From Treponema sp. (GTDB lineage: Bacteria > Spirochaetota > Spirochaetia > Treponematales > Treponemataceae), in the NCBI GenBank assembly GCA_017553635.1, contig JAFZKN010000005.1:42726-106725 (forward strand): 64,000 bases of DNA. Direction: 5' to 3'. Position 1 is the first letter of the stretch. Every line of letters begins with the position of its first letter. Under the pieces are notes generated by a model that saw only the letters and a list, made by a program, of their open reading frames with translations, did no database searches and was not told the origin of the DNA. Shown here one piece after another: positions 44,166 through 52,010 of this stretch. The position numbers were made by a program, and so were the translations under genes.

Positions 44166-45671
44166 TTAATTACCTCCCGCAATAGTTTTCATGATATTGT
44201 CCTGACTAAGATCATCATCACGAAGCTCGCCTACAATGTTGCGGTCTTTCATAACGACAAGTCTTGTGCAGACATTTAACATTTCCTGAATTTCTGAAGA
44301 AATAAAAGTAATACCAACACCCTCTTTCGAAAGCTTTAAAACCTGCTTTTGAATTTCTGTTTTGGTTCCTACGTCAATTCCGCGTGTAGGCTCATCAAGA
44401 ATAAGATACTGAGGATGAGTTAAAAGCCAGCGTGCAAGAATAACCTTCTGCTGGTTTCCACCCGAAAGAGATTTAATAGGAGTTTCCTGACTTGCAGTTT
44501 TAATCTGAAGAAGCTTGATGTATTCATCTGCAATTTTTTCTGCTTCGGCTTTTTTAAACGGACTCCAGAAGCCTTTTAAAACCTGCTGGGCAAGAATGAT
44601 GTTTTCCCTTACAGAAAGATCCTGAATGATTCCGTCGCCCTTGCGGTCTTCTGGAAGATAACCGATTCCGTTTTCCATCGCATCCTTTGGCTTAGAAATC
44701 TTTACATCCTTTCCGCCGATTTTAACTTTACCGCCTGTAACACGGTCAGCAGCAAAAATTGCACGAACGCTTTCGCTTCTTCCGGAACCTAAAAGCCCCG
44801 TAAAGCCGTTTACTTCGCCCTTACGTACTTTAAATGCAAACGGCTTAACACCTTCTGCACTCGAAAGATCCTGCGCTTCGTAAACAGTTTCTGCTCCTTC
44901 GTTAAACTTACCCTTCTGATCCTTTAATTTAGAAATATCATCGAGCGCTTTACCGAGCATTGCAGAAATTAATTCTACCTGAGGCATATCCTTAATAAGA
45001 TATTCTCCGACAAGCTCACCGTTTCTTAAAACTGTAATCTTGTCACAAACCTCGTAAACCTGATCAAGGAAGTGCGTGATAAAAATAATTCCTACGCCGT
45101 TTGCCTTTAAGTCGCGCATGAGTTTAAAAAGGAGACCAACCTCTCTTTCATCAAGAGAAGAAGTAGGCTCGTCAAGAATGAGAACCTTACATTCCATATC
45201 AACAGCGCGTGCAATTGCAACCATCTGCTGAACAGCAAGTGAACATGTTCCAAGCTGCTGAGATGCTTTTGCAGGAATGTTAAGCTGTGCTAAAAGCTTA
45301 TCTGCTTTCTTTTCCCATTCCTTCCAGTTTATAAATTTATAGTTTCCCCGTCCGATAAACATGTTTTCTGCAACAGTTAAATTTGGACAAAGTGTAATTT
45401 CCTGATAAACAGTTGAGATGCCGAGATTCTGGGCATCCTGTGGTGATTTTATAGAAACCGGCCCTTCTTTTCCTTCTATAAAGATATCACCCTGATCTTT
45501 TTCATAAACGCCGGTAAGACATTTTACGAGAGTAGATTTTCCAGCTCCATTCTCTCCCATCAAAGCGTGGATCTCTCCTTTACAGAGAGTGAAGTCTACA
45601 TTCTGAAGTGCTTTTACACCGGGAAACTCTTTGTAGATTCCCCGCATTGTCAAAACAACATTGTTTTCCAT
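44166..45671 (-). CDS. Sugar ABC transporter ATP-binding protein (YtfR-like)
   Basis: A 501-residue CUT2 ATPase with two ABC halves. The first has Walker A GENGAGKST and LDEPTSSLDE; the second lacks a consensus Walker A (GLLGSGRSE) but has LSGGNQQKV and LDEPTRGIDVG, as is normal for this family. I start at the ATG at 45671, preceded by GTGGGAAAG; an earlier TTG/ATG region would run into the terminator-like hairpin. It powers the adjacent permease pair. Confidence 0.94.
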   Translation of the reverse strand: MENNVVLTMRGIYKEFPGVKALQNVDFTLCKGEIHALMGENGAGKSTLVKCLTGVYEKDQGDIFIEGKEGPVSIKSPQDAQNLGISTVYQEITLCPNLTVAENMFIGRGNYKFINWKEWEKKADKLLAQLNIPAKASQQLGTCSLAVQQMVAIARAVDMECKVLILDEPTSSLDEREVGLLFKLMRDLKANGVGIIFITHFLDQVYEVCDKITVLRNGELVGEYLIKDMPQVELISAMLGKALDDISKLKDQKGKFNEGAETVYEAQDLSSAEGVKPFAFKVRKGEVNGFTGLLGSGRSESVRAIFAADRVTGGKVKIGGKDVKISKPKDAMENGIGYLPEDRKGDGIIQDLSVRENIILAQQVLKGFWSPFKKAEAEKIADEYIKLLQIKTASQETPIKSLSGGNQQKVILARWLLTHPQYLILDEPTRGIDVGTKTEIQKQVLKLSKEGVGITFISSEIQEMLNVCTRLVVMKDRNIVGELRDDDLSQDNIMKTIAGGN

Positions 45672-45689
45672 TTTGCTTTCCCACTTTTC

Positions 45690-45755
45690 AAAAAAAAAGC
45701 GGTGCAATCGCGGACAAGATAGGAACCCTGCCCACGATATTTACACCGCGTCCGC
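45690..45755 (-). terminator. Attenuator-like hairpin region between binding-protein and ATPase genes
   Basis: On the minus strand, GCGGTGTAA (plus 45741-45749) pairs with a TTGCACCGC segment (plus 45699-45707; one G-U pair) and is followed by T8 (plus 45690-45698). A second pair, GCGGAC (plus 45750-45755) with GTCCGC (plus 45710-45715), would cross the first, so the two stems are alternative or form a pseudoknot. It probably limits reading past the binding-protein gene. Confidence 0.7.
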
Positions 45756-45765
45756 TTACGATTAA

Positions 45766-46719
45766 TTAGTCACCGAGACCGTATTTATCGATATCTGCCT
45801 GTGTAAGAGCTTTAGCATCAAATCCTTTTTCTTCTGAAATTACTTTCTTAGAAGGAACGTTGCCAGTCTTAATCATCTGTTCGATAACAGCAGCCTGGAA
45901 TGGTGAACACTGTCCGTCGTAGTCCCAGTTTCCAGCGAGAAGTTCGCGGAGAGCCCACTTGTTACAGTCAAATCCCATTACTTTAACTTTTCCGTTAACA
46001 CCGTGTGTGATACCAGCTTCGTCAAGAGCAGCAACTGCACCTTTAGCCATACCATCGTTTTCTGCATAGATAACGTTAAAATCTTCGCCTGAGTTGATTA
46101 CAGATTCAACAATTTTCTTTGCTTCTGCTTCGTCCCATGTAGCTGTCTGCTGAACAACTTTCTTCATTGTTCCTGCAGCAAATTCTTTATCAAGAGCACC
46201 TGTACGTCCAATCTGAGCGTCAGATCCCATAGCACCCTGAATATGGATTACTTTGTATTCAGGAAGGTTTAAAGACTTAAGCCATGCAACAGCTGTATTT
46301 CCCTGGTTAGCCATGTCAGAAACAACAGCAGCTTCATAAAGACTTGGGTCTGTGTTGATCATACGGTCAAAAAGGAATACTTTGATTCCTGCTTTCTGTG
46401 CATTTTTAAGAACTGCATCCCATCCGTCTGTAGCAGCAGCTGAAAGAAGAATGTAATCTACACCTTCTGTAATGAACTGAGAAGCAGCATTGAGCTGTTC
46501 ATCATTCTTGATGCTGTAGAAAGTCTTTACTTCATATCCTTTAGCAGCAGAGAATACTTCTTCCATGTCTTTTACGTTTGCTGCACGATATCCAGATTCT
46601 GAAGGTGGGTTGTTAATGATACCAATTTTAATGGAATCGCTTTTCTTTCCTTTTCCACATCCTACAAATAAGCTTGCAGCCATCAAAACTGCAATAGCAG
46701 CAGAAACTAATTTTTTCAT
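45766..46719 (-). CDS. Sugar-binding lipoprotein of the ABC transporter (YtfQ-like)
   Basis: A 317-residue periplasmic binding protein with lipidated cysteine 21 (SLFVGC). It has the family's NDEQLNAASQFITEGVDY and TDGWDAVLKNAQKAG features and resembles both YtfQ and the lipoprotein at 37.8 kb. GGAGG lies before the ATG. It is the first gene of the leftward transporter operon and is separated from the ATPase gene by a terminator-like hairpin. The ligand is probably a furanose sugar, such as arabinofuranose or galactofuranose. Confidence 0.93.
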   Translation of the reverse strand: MKKLVSAAIAVLMAASLFVGCGKGKKSDSIKIGIINNPPSESGYRAANVKDMEEVFSAAKGYEVKTFYSIKNDEQLNAASQFITEGVDYILLSAAATDGWDAVLKNAQKAGIKVFLFDRMINTDPSLYEAAVVSDMANQGNTAVAWLKSLNLPEYKVIHIQGAMGSDAQIGRTGALDKEFAAGTMKKVVQQTATWDEAEAKKIVESVINSGEDFNVIYAENDGMAKGAVAALDEAGITHGVNGKVKVMGFDCNKWALRELLAGNWDYDGQCSPFQAAVIEQMIKTGNVPSKKVISEEKGFDAKALTQADIDKYGLGD

Positions 46720-46964
46720 CTAACTTTTCCTCCTTTTAGATGCATTTTGTTCATTTGAAAACTAAGTCACGAAAGCCCATTGGTCCCGCAACATTTTTCT
46801 ATGGTTAGATAGTAAGGGCAAAAAGGCAAATTTTGAATGCAAATTTTTAGGTATTTGCGTATATATTTTTATGATTTTAAAGCGGTGGGCGTGTTTTTTT
46901 AGGTTCAAGTTGAACAGACTCAAACGCCTTAAGGGAGAAAAGTTTAAATTTTTACGGGTAAAAG

Positions 46965-47735
46965 TTAGTTTTTTACTTCGTGGCTTCTTATAATTCTTGA
47001 AACTTCAAGCGCGTCAGAAAAATCACTTTCTGAAACACCCTGGTTAAATATTTGCGGGAGGACAACCTTTTTATAAAGCTCTAAAACTCCTTCTGGCGCC
47101 TGTTCTAAAATTGCATAAGTTCTCGCATAGTCAAAAACAGCCGGCGCAATTCTTGCATTTACCCAGTCTATGATTGTATAAGGAGAAGTTTCAAAAGGCT
47201 CCGGTGGTGTCGGAATCATGATGTTTTCAAAATGCAGATCAAGATGACAGATTACATTTTTCATGGAAGATGAAAGACGCTCGACAACAGGCATAACCCT
47301 GTTTGCTTCGTCAGGAGTAAGGTTTGATGATGCAGTGTCTTTAAAATGAGGAATCTCAATATCTTTAATATCTTTTGAGTGAACAAACTCAAAGGCGCGT
47401 GACAAAACTCCGTAAGAAGCAATGATTTCTGAAAGATGGGACTCAATCTGCAAAGGGCCTGAAGCACCGTCTGCACCGCCAGCGAGACGAAGCATCCGCT
47501 CTTCCAGCATTTCGCCCTTAACCAAATCCATTTTTATAATGTGCGCATCGTCTGTATCATAATATTTAACAGGACACGCTCCGGCTTTATTAACCTGAAC
47601 CTGCTGCCGCTTTTCAAAAGCAATCCATTCCTCTGGATATGTGTTTACATAAACCTTATAGGCATAATCATGATAAAGAAAAACCTCTGCCTGAGCTCCG
47701 CGTCCGATTAATTTCTGTGTTCCGTCAAATGTCAT
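46965..47735 (-). CDS. Aminoglycoside phosphotransferase-like kinase (APH/choline kinase fold)
   Basis: A 256-residue protein-kinase-like phosphotransferase. It has a glycine-rich start (LIGRGAQAEVFLYHDYAYKVY, with the ATP-binding lysine), the Brenner motif HLDLHFENIM near residue 167, and the metal-binding IDWVNA near 190. The substrate may be a small metabolite; nothing shows antibiotic resistance. It stands alone between the transporter and the U32-like gene. Confidence 0.85.
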   Translation of the reverse strand: MTFDGTQKLIGRGAQAEVFLYHDYAYKVYVNTYPEEWIAFEKRQQVQVNKAGACPVKYYDTDDAHIIKMDLVKGEMLEERMLRLAGGADGASGPLQIESHLSEIIASYGVLSRAFEFVHSKDIKDIEIPHFKDTASSNLTPDEANRVMPVVERLSSSMKNVICHLDLHFENIMIPTPPEPFETSPYTIIDWVNARIAPAVFDYARTYAILEQAPEGVLELYKKVVLPQIFNQGVSESDFSDALEVSRIIRSHEVKN

Positions 47736-47950
47736 ATACTGTCCTCTTACAAACTGTATAATTTATTGAATCTTAAATTATTTTAAAATACCTCCGGAGC
47801 GGAGTCAATGTTAATTGTTATTTAAAGCTGTGGCGATATTGATGTGGTTTAGGATAATACTGATATATTTTAAAAAATTAAAGCGGCACGCCTTTATTAT
47901 TTCCAGTTTTCCCATGTTTTCTGCGCAAGGCCGACAGTTGCAGAAAGCTC

Positions 47951-48859
47951 TTAAAACAAATCCAGCATGGAATCAAGATAAACTGCTTCGCGAACTTCGA
48001 GCTGGTGATCGGGTTTTGTCATGTAATACAAGAGGAACTCAAGAATCATGGCGCTTCCAAGACCACGGCCTTCGATTTTAAAATTTGAAAATCCCATCGG
48101 TAAATATTTTTCTTTTATATCATCAACGCTTATAAACGAAGGATTTTTCATTGCAAGAGAAAAGCGGTAGCCGCCTTCTGCACTTTTAGAAGTACATTTG
48201 TGCTCTTTAATGTCCAGGCCCAAATTTTTTTTACTTACGTTTTCGTAACATTCTTTTCGTGAACTGCAGTTAAAGTCGCAGCATTCGTTGCATAAAAACT
48301 CTACCTTATCTTTATACTCTTTAGAAAGAGAAGAAAGTAAATCAAAGGCTTTGTTAAGCCTAAAGTCCGGAACCACAAAATCAAAATCCTTTCGAGTCAG
48401 TTCAGCATAAAAATCTTTAAAATCTGTAAGAACCTTTGTCGTAGAAGAGACAAGATAAAGCCCGGGATATGTCCGGCGCAAATATTCAGTAAGCAGATCC
48501 GAATGAACAATGACGCCGTTTTTTACAGGAGTGTTAGAAAACTTTTTGCAAAGAGCGTTGCATTTTTTATCTGTAAGATGCTCTGTAGTTAAAAGTGAAT
48601 TACTTAAAGTAAGGCGGGAAGAAATTTTATATTTACTCATAAGAGAAATTACATCATCACAGGAGGCGTCACCGGATGCAGCGCGGCCTCCACCCCAGAG
48701 ACAGTCGGATGGAGAGCCGTAGATTGAACCGATTTCGCACCACGGATAAAACCATGTGCGGTGGCTTTGCCAGAGTTCAAGAAAAATTTTATAAAGGCCG
48801 TAAAACTCAAAAAGCCCTGGAAGATGATAAAAGGCTTTAGCCAGAGAAGAATCTTTCAT
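47951..48859 (-). CDS. Cysteine-rich TIM-barrel-like protein, U32-related
   Basis: A 302-residue cytoplasmic protein. It has EIGSIYGSPSDCLWGGGRA, a VSSTTKVLTD motif and a cysteine cluster with pattern C-x2-CC-x3-C-x4-C near residues 202-213 (LCNECCDFNCSSRKEC). The arrangement resembles the hypothetical TIM-barrel relatives of U32 peptidases, which bind an iron-sulphur cluster. No assured function. It is 12 bases from the hydrolase gene upstream and shares its direction. Confidence 0.6.
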   Translation of the reverse strand: MKDSSLAKAFYHLPGLFEFYGLYKIFLELWQSHRTWFYPWCEIGSIYGSPSDCLWGGGRAASGDASCDDVISLMSKYKISSRLTLSNSLLTTEHLTDKKCNALCKKFSNTPVKNGVIVHSDLLTEYLRRTYPGLYLVSSTTKVLTDFKDFYAELTRKDFDFVVPDFRLNKAFDLLSSLSKEYKDKVEFLCNECCDFNCSSRKECYENVSKKNLGLDIKEHKCTSKSAEGGYRFSLAMKNPSFISVDDIKEKYLPMGFSNFKIEGRGLGSAMILEFLLYYMTKPDHQLEVREAVYLDSMLDLF

Positions 48860-48871
48860 CGAACTTTTTTT

Positions 48872-49390
48872 TTACTGACCTGTAACATTAATCTGGCAGA
48901 GCTTCATTGCATCAAGAGCTGTCTTATGACTTTCTGGAGTTACACATGCACAGCATTTTGCATCAACAGAAATTTTTACTTCCGGAAGCTTTGCTTTAAG
49001 AATGAATGCGTTACTTATAACACAGATTCCTGTGCAGAGACCCACAAGTTCAATTTCTGTAAGACCGTCAAGAGCTGCGGCAAAATCAGAAAGCTCGACA
49101 GAACCAAAGGATGGCTTATCAAAAATGCGGCTGTCTGCAACATCGAGCACATCAGAAATCTGCCAGCCTTGAGTATCTTTAATGCAGTGAACGACAGGAA
49201 GATTTTTTCCTTCCTGAGTTGCAAGATAATTTTCGTGATGAGTGTCACGCGTAAACACAACCATGTCCCCGGCCTTTCTTGCATCGATAATCTTCTGTGC
49301 CACAGCCGGAACAATTGCCACCGCTTCTTTTGTTCCAAGAGCGCCGTCAATAAAATCATTCTGCATGTCTATTACAATTAAAAGTTTCAT
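48872..49390 (-). CDS. Isochorismatase-family cysteine hydrolase (nicotinamidase-like)
   Basis: A 172-residue hydrolase. The first strand gives VIDMQNDFIDG with catalytic aspartate D8; the nucleophilic cysteine is in GLCTGICVISNAF near residue 118. A nicotinamidase role is possible: a DTHHENY motif stands where the metal-binding histidines are found in PncA. I infer nicotinamide or a related amide as substrate. Its first 19 bases and its upstream region form one copy of a 103-bp direct repeat. Confidence 0.85.
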   Translation of the reverse strand: MKLLIVIDMQNDFIDGALGTKEAVAIVPAVAQKIIDARKAGDMVVFTRDTHHENYLATQEGKNLPVVHCIKDTQGWQISDVLDVADSRIFDKPSFGSVELSDFAAALDGLTEIELVGLCTGICVISNAFILKAKLPEVKISVDAKCCACVTPESHKTALDAMKLCQINVTGQ

Positions 49391-49474
49391 AGTCCTATTT
49401 TAATATTTTATTGCAAAATAATCCAATAAAGTCTTAGTTGAATTTTTAGTGTGTTTTATTTTGCCGATAAGGGG
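49372..49474. repeat. 103-bp direct repeat, copy 1
   Basis: Identical to 50515-50617 at 102 of 103 positions (A at 49397 versus G at 50540). It holds the first 19 bases of the hydrolase gene and its upstream region. Confidence 0.95.
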
Positions 49475-49476
49475 CT

Positions 49477-50103
49477 TTACTTTATGATAACAATCCTGTC
49501 TGTGCGGTAAATTGGTTTTCTACACAAAATAATAAAAGGAATTTCCAGGCAAAAACAGTCTCCATAATCATAAACCGGAATTGAATAACTCTGACTGCCC
49601 TTACCTTCAAAATATGCCAGCTCAATCGAAGGAATAATATTTTTGGCAATTAAAACACGGCATTTTGCAGATGACAGCATTGCTTCTGCTATTGCCTGAT
49701 ATTCATCATCAGATGTGTAAGAATCTGCAATAGATTTATTTTCACCAAGGAGAAATGGAATATAACATTTATTTGAAGCAACAGTCGGTAAAAAGTCTTT
49801 TTCGCTTTCATCATCTGTTTTTGGATCAATTGACAGAAGGATTTCCGCACCAACTTCAAGCTCGGTATTAACAGGCTTTACTTCATATCCTGGAGGAAGT
49901 TCCTCGAATGTTTCTTCATCAAAACCCCTGAACATCTCTTCTGGATCCTGCTGCGCCAGCGCAAACAAAAGTTTTGACAGTGTAACCTTATAATAAAGCT
50001 GATACTTTCCATTTTTGTAGTTTACAGACTGAACATAATCAATGCACGAACACATCATCATGCAAACCATCAAAACTAAAAGCAATTTTATTATCTTTCT
50101 CAT
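49477..50103 (-). CDS. Putative lipoprotein of unknown function
   Basis: A 208-residue protein with a short lipoprotein signal (MVCMMMCSC, cysteine 20). The mature part is mixed alpha-beta with no motif I recognise. CCGGAGG lies directly before the ATG, in the tail of the DUF1016 remnant. The gene is enclosed between the two copies of the 103-bp repeat, so it may have come in with that segment. Not a recognised family. Confidence 0.6.
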   Translation of the reverse strand: MRKIIKLLLVLMVCMMMCSCIDYVQSVNYKNGKYQLYYKVTLSKLLFALAQQDPEEMFRGFDEETFEELPPGYEVKPVNTELEVGAEILLSIDPKTDDESEKDFLPTVASNKCYIPFLLGENKSIADSYTSDDEYQAIAEAMLSSAKCRVLIAKNIIPSIELAYFEGKGSQSYSIPVYDYGDCFCLEIPFIILCRKPIYRTDRIVIIK

Positions 50104-50494
50104 AACAACCTCCGGGACTTATATAATATATTCAAACTGGCTGACACGCAAGAAATATATTTTTTGCCTTTATCTTTTACACGGAGCAAAAGCCTGTAAT
50201 GGCTCCATGTCAATTCGTGACGCAGTGTGTCACAATTCTTGAATGTCTGATAGAACTGTCTGATTTTTCTAAGTTCACGAACATCATATCCCTATCCAAA
50301 CTCTGCTGTAAGTTTTTTAGAAAGTCCTTCAAGAACAGCCTTTCCGTATTCAGCGCGTTCATTACCGTTTTGCTCGTCTTCTACAATTACCTGCCCAACA
50401 GACCAGTAAGAAGTCACCATTGCAAAATTTAAATACTGCTGATTTCTTTGTAGAGTTTTGAGATATTTGAAGTTGTATCAAGTTCGTTGGTCAT
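50100..50494 (-). pseudogene. Broken DUF1016/YhcG-type PDDEXK nuclease gene, N-terminal part
   Basis: Reading left from the ATG at 50494 gives MTNELDTTSNISKLYKE, then a stop at 50429-50431. In another frame the match resumes: FAMVTSYWSVGQVIVEDEQN, AEYGKAVLEGLSKKLTAEFG, an in-frame TAG at 50292-50294, then GYDVRELRKIRQFYQTF and LRHELTWSHYRLLLRV. This order is that of the DUF1016 N-terminal domain found next to type I restriction genes. One frameshift, one nonsense codon and a missing C-terminal nuclease domain show it is dead. The remnant runs into the start of the lipoprotein gene. Confidence 0.85.
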
Positions 50495-50514
50495 AATTAT
50501 TTCTCCAATTTTTT

Positions 50515-50617
50515 TTACAATTAAAAGTTTCATAGTCCTGTTTTAATATTTTATTGCAAAATAATCCAATAAAGTCTTAGTTGAATTTTTAGTGTGTTTT
50601 ATTTTGCCGATAAGGGG
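50515..50617. repeat. 103-bp direct repeat, copy 2
   Basis: Second copy, 1143 bases from the first. On the minus strand it ends with the hydrolase start codon and five more codons, then the sequence leaves the hydrolase and runs to the DUF1016 remnant. Confidence 0.95.
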
Positions 50618-50618
50618 G

Positions 50619-51986
50619 CTAAATACCCTCATATAATTTGATTTCGGAGTCTTTAATTTCTTCTCTGAATTGAGGATAATTCTCTACATTTTGTGGAATA
50701 AAGAAAGGTCTGGTTGCTATTTCTGCTGTTTCTGTCGCAAACGGCCTAACTGTCCAATTAGTGCCGGTTTTATTCTCATCTTTTGAAGGGTACACAAATT
50801 TTCCGATTCTTGCATCCATAACATGAATATAAGAAATCATCTGCGCAAGATCATCTGCCGGAGGATTCCTTTCATCAAAGTTCTTATATTTTGCATCTAA
50901 AATTATATCAGCTGTTTTTTCATTCGGCTTGCCATCTGGTTTTGGCTTGTAAAAGTCTGGATAAAAATTACCTACCTGACTTTTTACAAATGGGTAGACA
51001 ACTCCATTCTTTTTCTTGTTTTCAGGATGTTTAAATCCTTTATCTTTAAGAATTGTTGCAAGATATTCTTCCCAAAGCCATGCGCCGTCAAAAAGAATTC
51101 CATATATTTTATTTTCAGAAGAATCATATTTTATCTTTTCGTGAAGTAATATCATGCGGCATATTTTTAAAAGATCTCTATACTTATAAAAATATGGAGA
51201 CTTAATTGCTCCTACTGTTTTTGATAAAATCTTATTCCTTTCCATACGGTTATATAATGGAGTCGCATTAACAATTGTCTCAACGGCAGCTTTCATATCT
51301 TCGCCAGCTGTCAAAATATATTTAAAACTATTGCTTGATCGAATATACTCAATAGTATGTCTTACAAGTTCTGTTACAGGATTATCAAAACTGTATTCGC
51401 GTGTACTGTATGCAATTTTCCCATTCGCAGGGATGTTAAACCGGATATGACGATTAATATCAATTATCCCTTTGACATTGGAATTATTGTATTTACGGGT
51501 CTGATATTCTTTATAAAGACCTTGCCGTAAAGCATCTACGAGATATTGAGGAAATAAAAACGGAAGCAAATCAAAAATCTTATCTACACTTCTTGTACTC
51601 TTTAAATTCGTAAGATTTATGTGACAGACCTTTTCCAGCATGTAATGAAGGAAATAATCATTTTCTTCTGAAACTTTTTCGTCAACTCTATGGGTAAATC
51701 TTGAAAAGATATTTAACTTAGTATCTTTTACTCCGATAAAACCCATAATATTTCCTGTATCAATATAAAACGCTTCCTTATTTTCTTTTAGATTAAAAAT
51801 AACCGAATCTTTTATCTGATCATCTGTTTCTTCAACCTTTGGCGGAAAAACAAGAATACCAGATTCTGCCTGCAGTTCACCTACAGTTTTATTTGCAACC
51901 GTTCTAAGATTTTCACAGTCATGAGAATATGTCTTTAGAGAAAAAATCTGATTTAAAGTATTATCAATAACTGGAATAAAACTCAT
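50619..51986 (-). CDS. mcrC: McrC-type nuclease subunit of a McrBC restriction system
   Basis: A 455-residue McrC-family protein. It has the family's N-terminal beta-rich part (ESGILVFPPKVE, GNIMGFIGV) and the C-terminal PD-(D/E)XK-type domain with DIILDAKYKNFDERNPPADDLAQM, where the aspartate and lysine of the nuclease site are visible. McrC cuts DNA with the AAA+ partner McrB. It follows mcrB by 24 bases. It ends 1 base before copy 2 of the 103-bp repeat, so the island border is abrupt. Confidence 0.9.
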   Translation of the reverse strand: MSFIPVIDNTLNQIFSLKTYSHDCENLRTVANKTVGELQAESGILVFPPKVEETDDQIKDSVIFNLKENKEAFYIDTGNIMGFIGVKDTKLNIFSRFTHRVDEKVSEENDYFLHYMLEKVCHINLTNLKSTRSVDKIFDLLPFLFPQYLVDALRQGLYKEYQTRKYNNSNVKGIIDINRHIRFNIPANGKIAYSTREYSFDNPVTELVRHTIEYIRSSNSFKYILTAGEDMKAAVETIVNATPLYNRMERNKILSKTVGAIKSPYFYKYRDLLKICRMILLHEKIKYDSSENKIYGILFDGAWLWEEYLATILKDKGFKHPENKKKNGVVYPFVKSQVGNFYPDFYKPKPDGKPNEKTADIILDAKYKNFDERNPPADDLAQMISYIHVMDARIGKFVYPSKDENKTGTNWTVRPFATETAEIATRPFFIPQNVENYPQFREEIKDSEIKLYEGI

Positions 51987-52010
51987 ATATTATCCGTCTA
52001 AATAAGAATT

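Noticed and set aside
43735..44169. 144-residue plus-strand frame
   Set aside because: It lies fully opposite the well-supported sugar permease gene and has no recognisable family features.
46903..46915. GTTCAAGTTGAAC palindrome
   Set aside because: It is short, has no T run on either side and no gene nearby whose promoter it would cover, so I do not call a site.
46720..46964. Promoter search upstream of the sugar transporter operon
   Set aside because: Several TTG and TAT-like boxes occur but none with a convincing spacing, so none is reported.
47815..48081. Open frame on the plus strand
   Set aside because: Its right half lies opposite the U32-like gene, no SD is present, and the composition is not protein-like.
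48761..49381. 206-residue plus-strand frame opposite the cysteine hydrolase
   Set aside because: The minus-strand hydrolase has clear catalytic motifs and the plus frame looks like antisense translation.
50515..50617. Target-site duplication of a transposon
   Set aside because: The 103-bp length is far too long, and no transposase or terminal inverted repeat lies between the copies.
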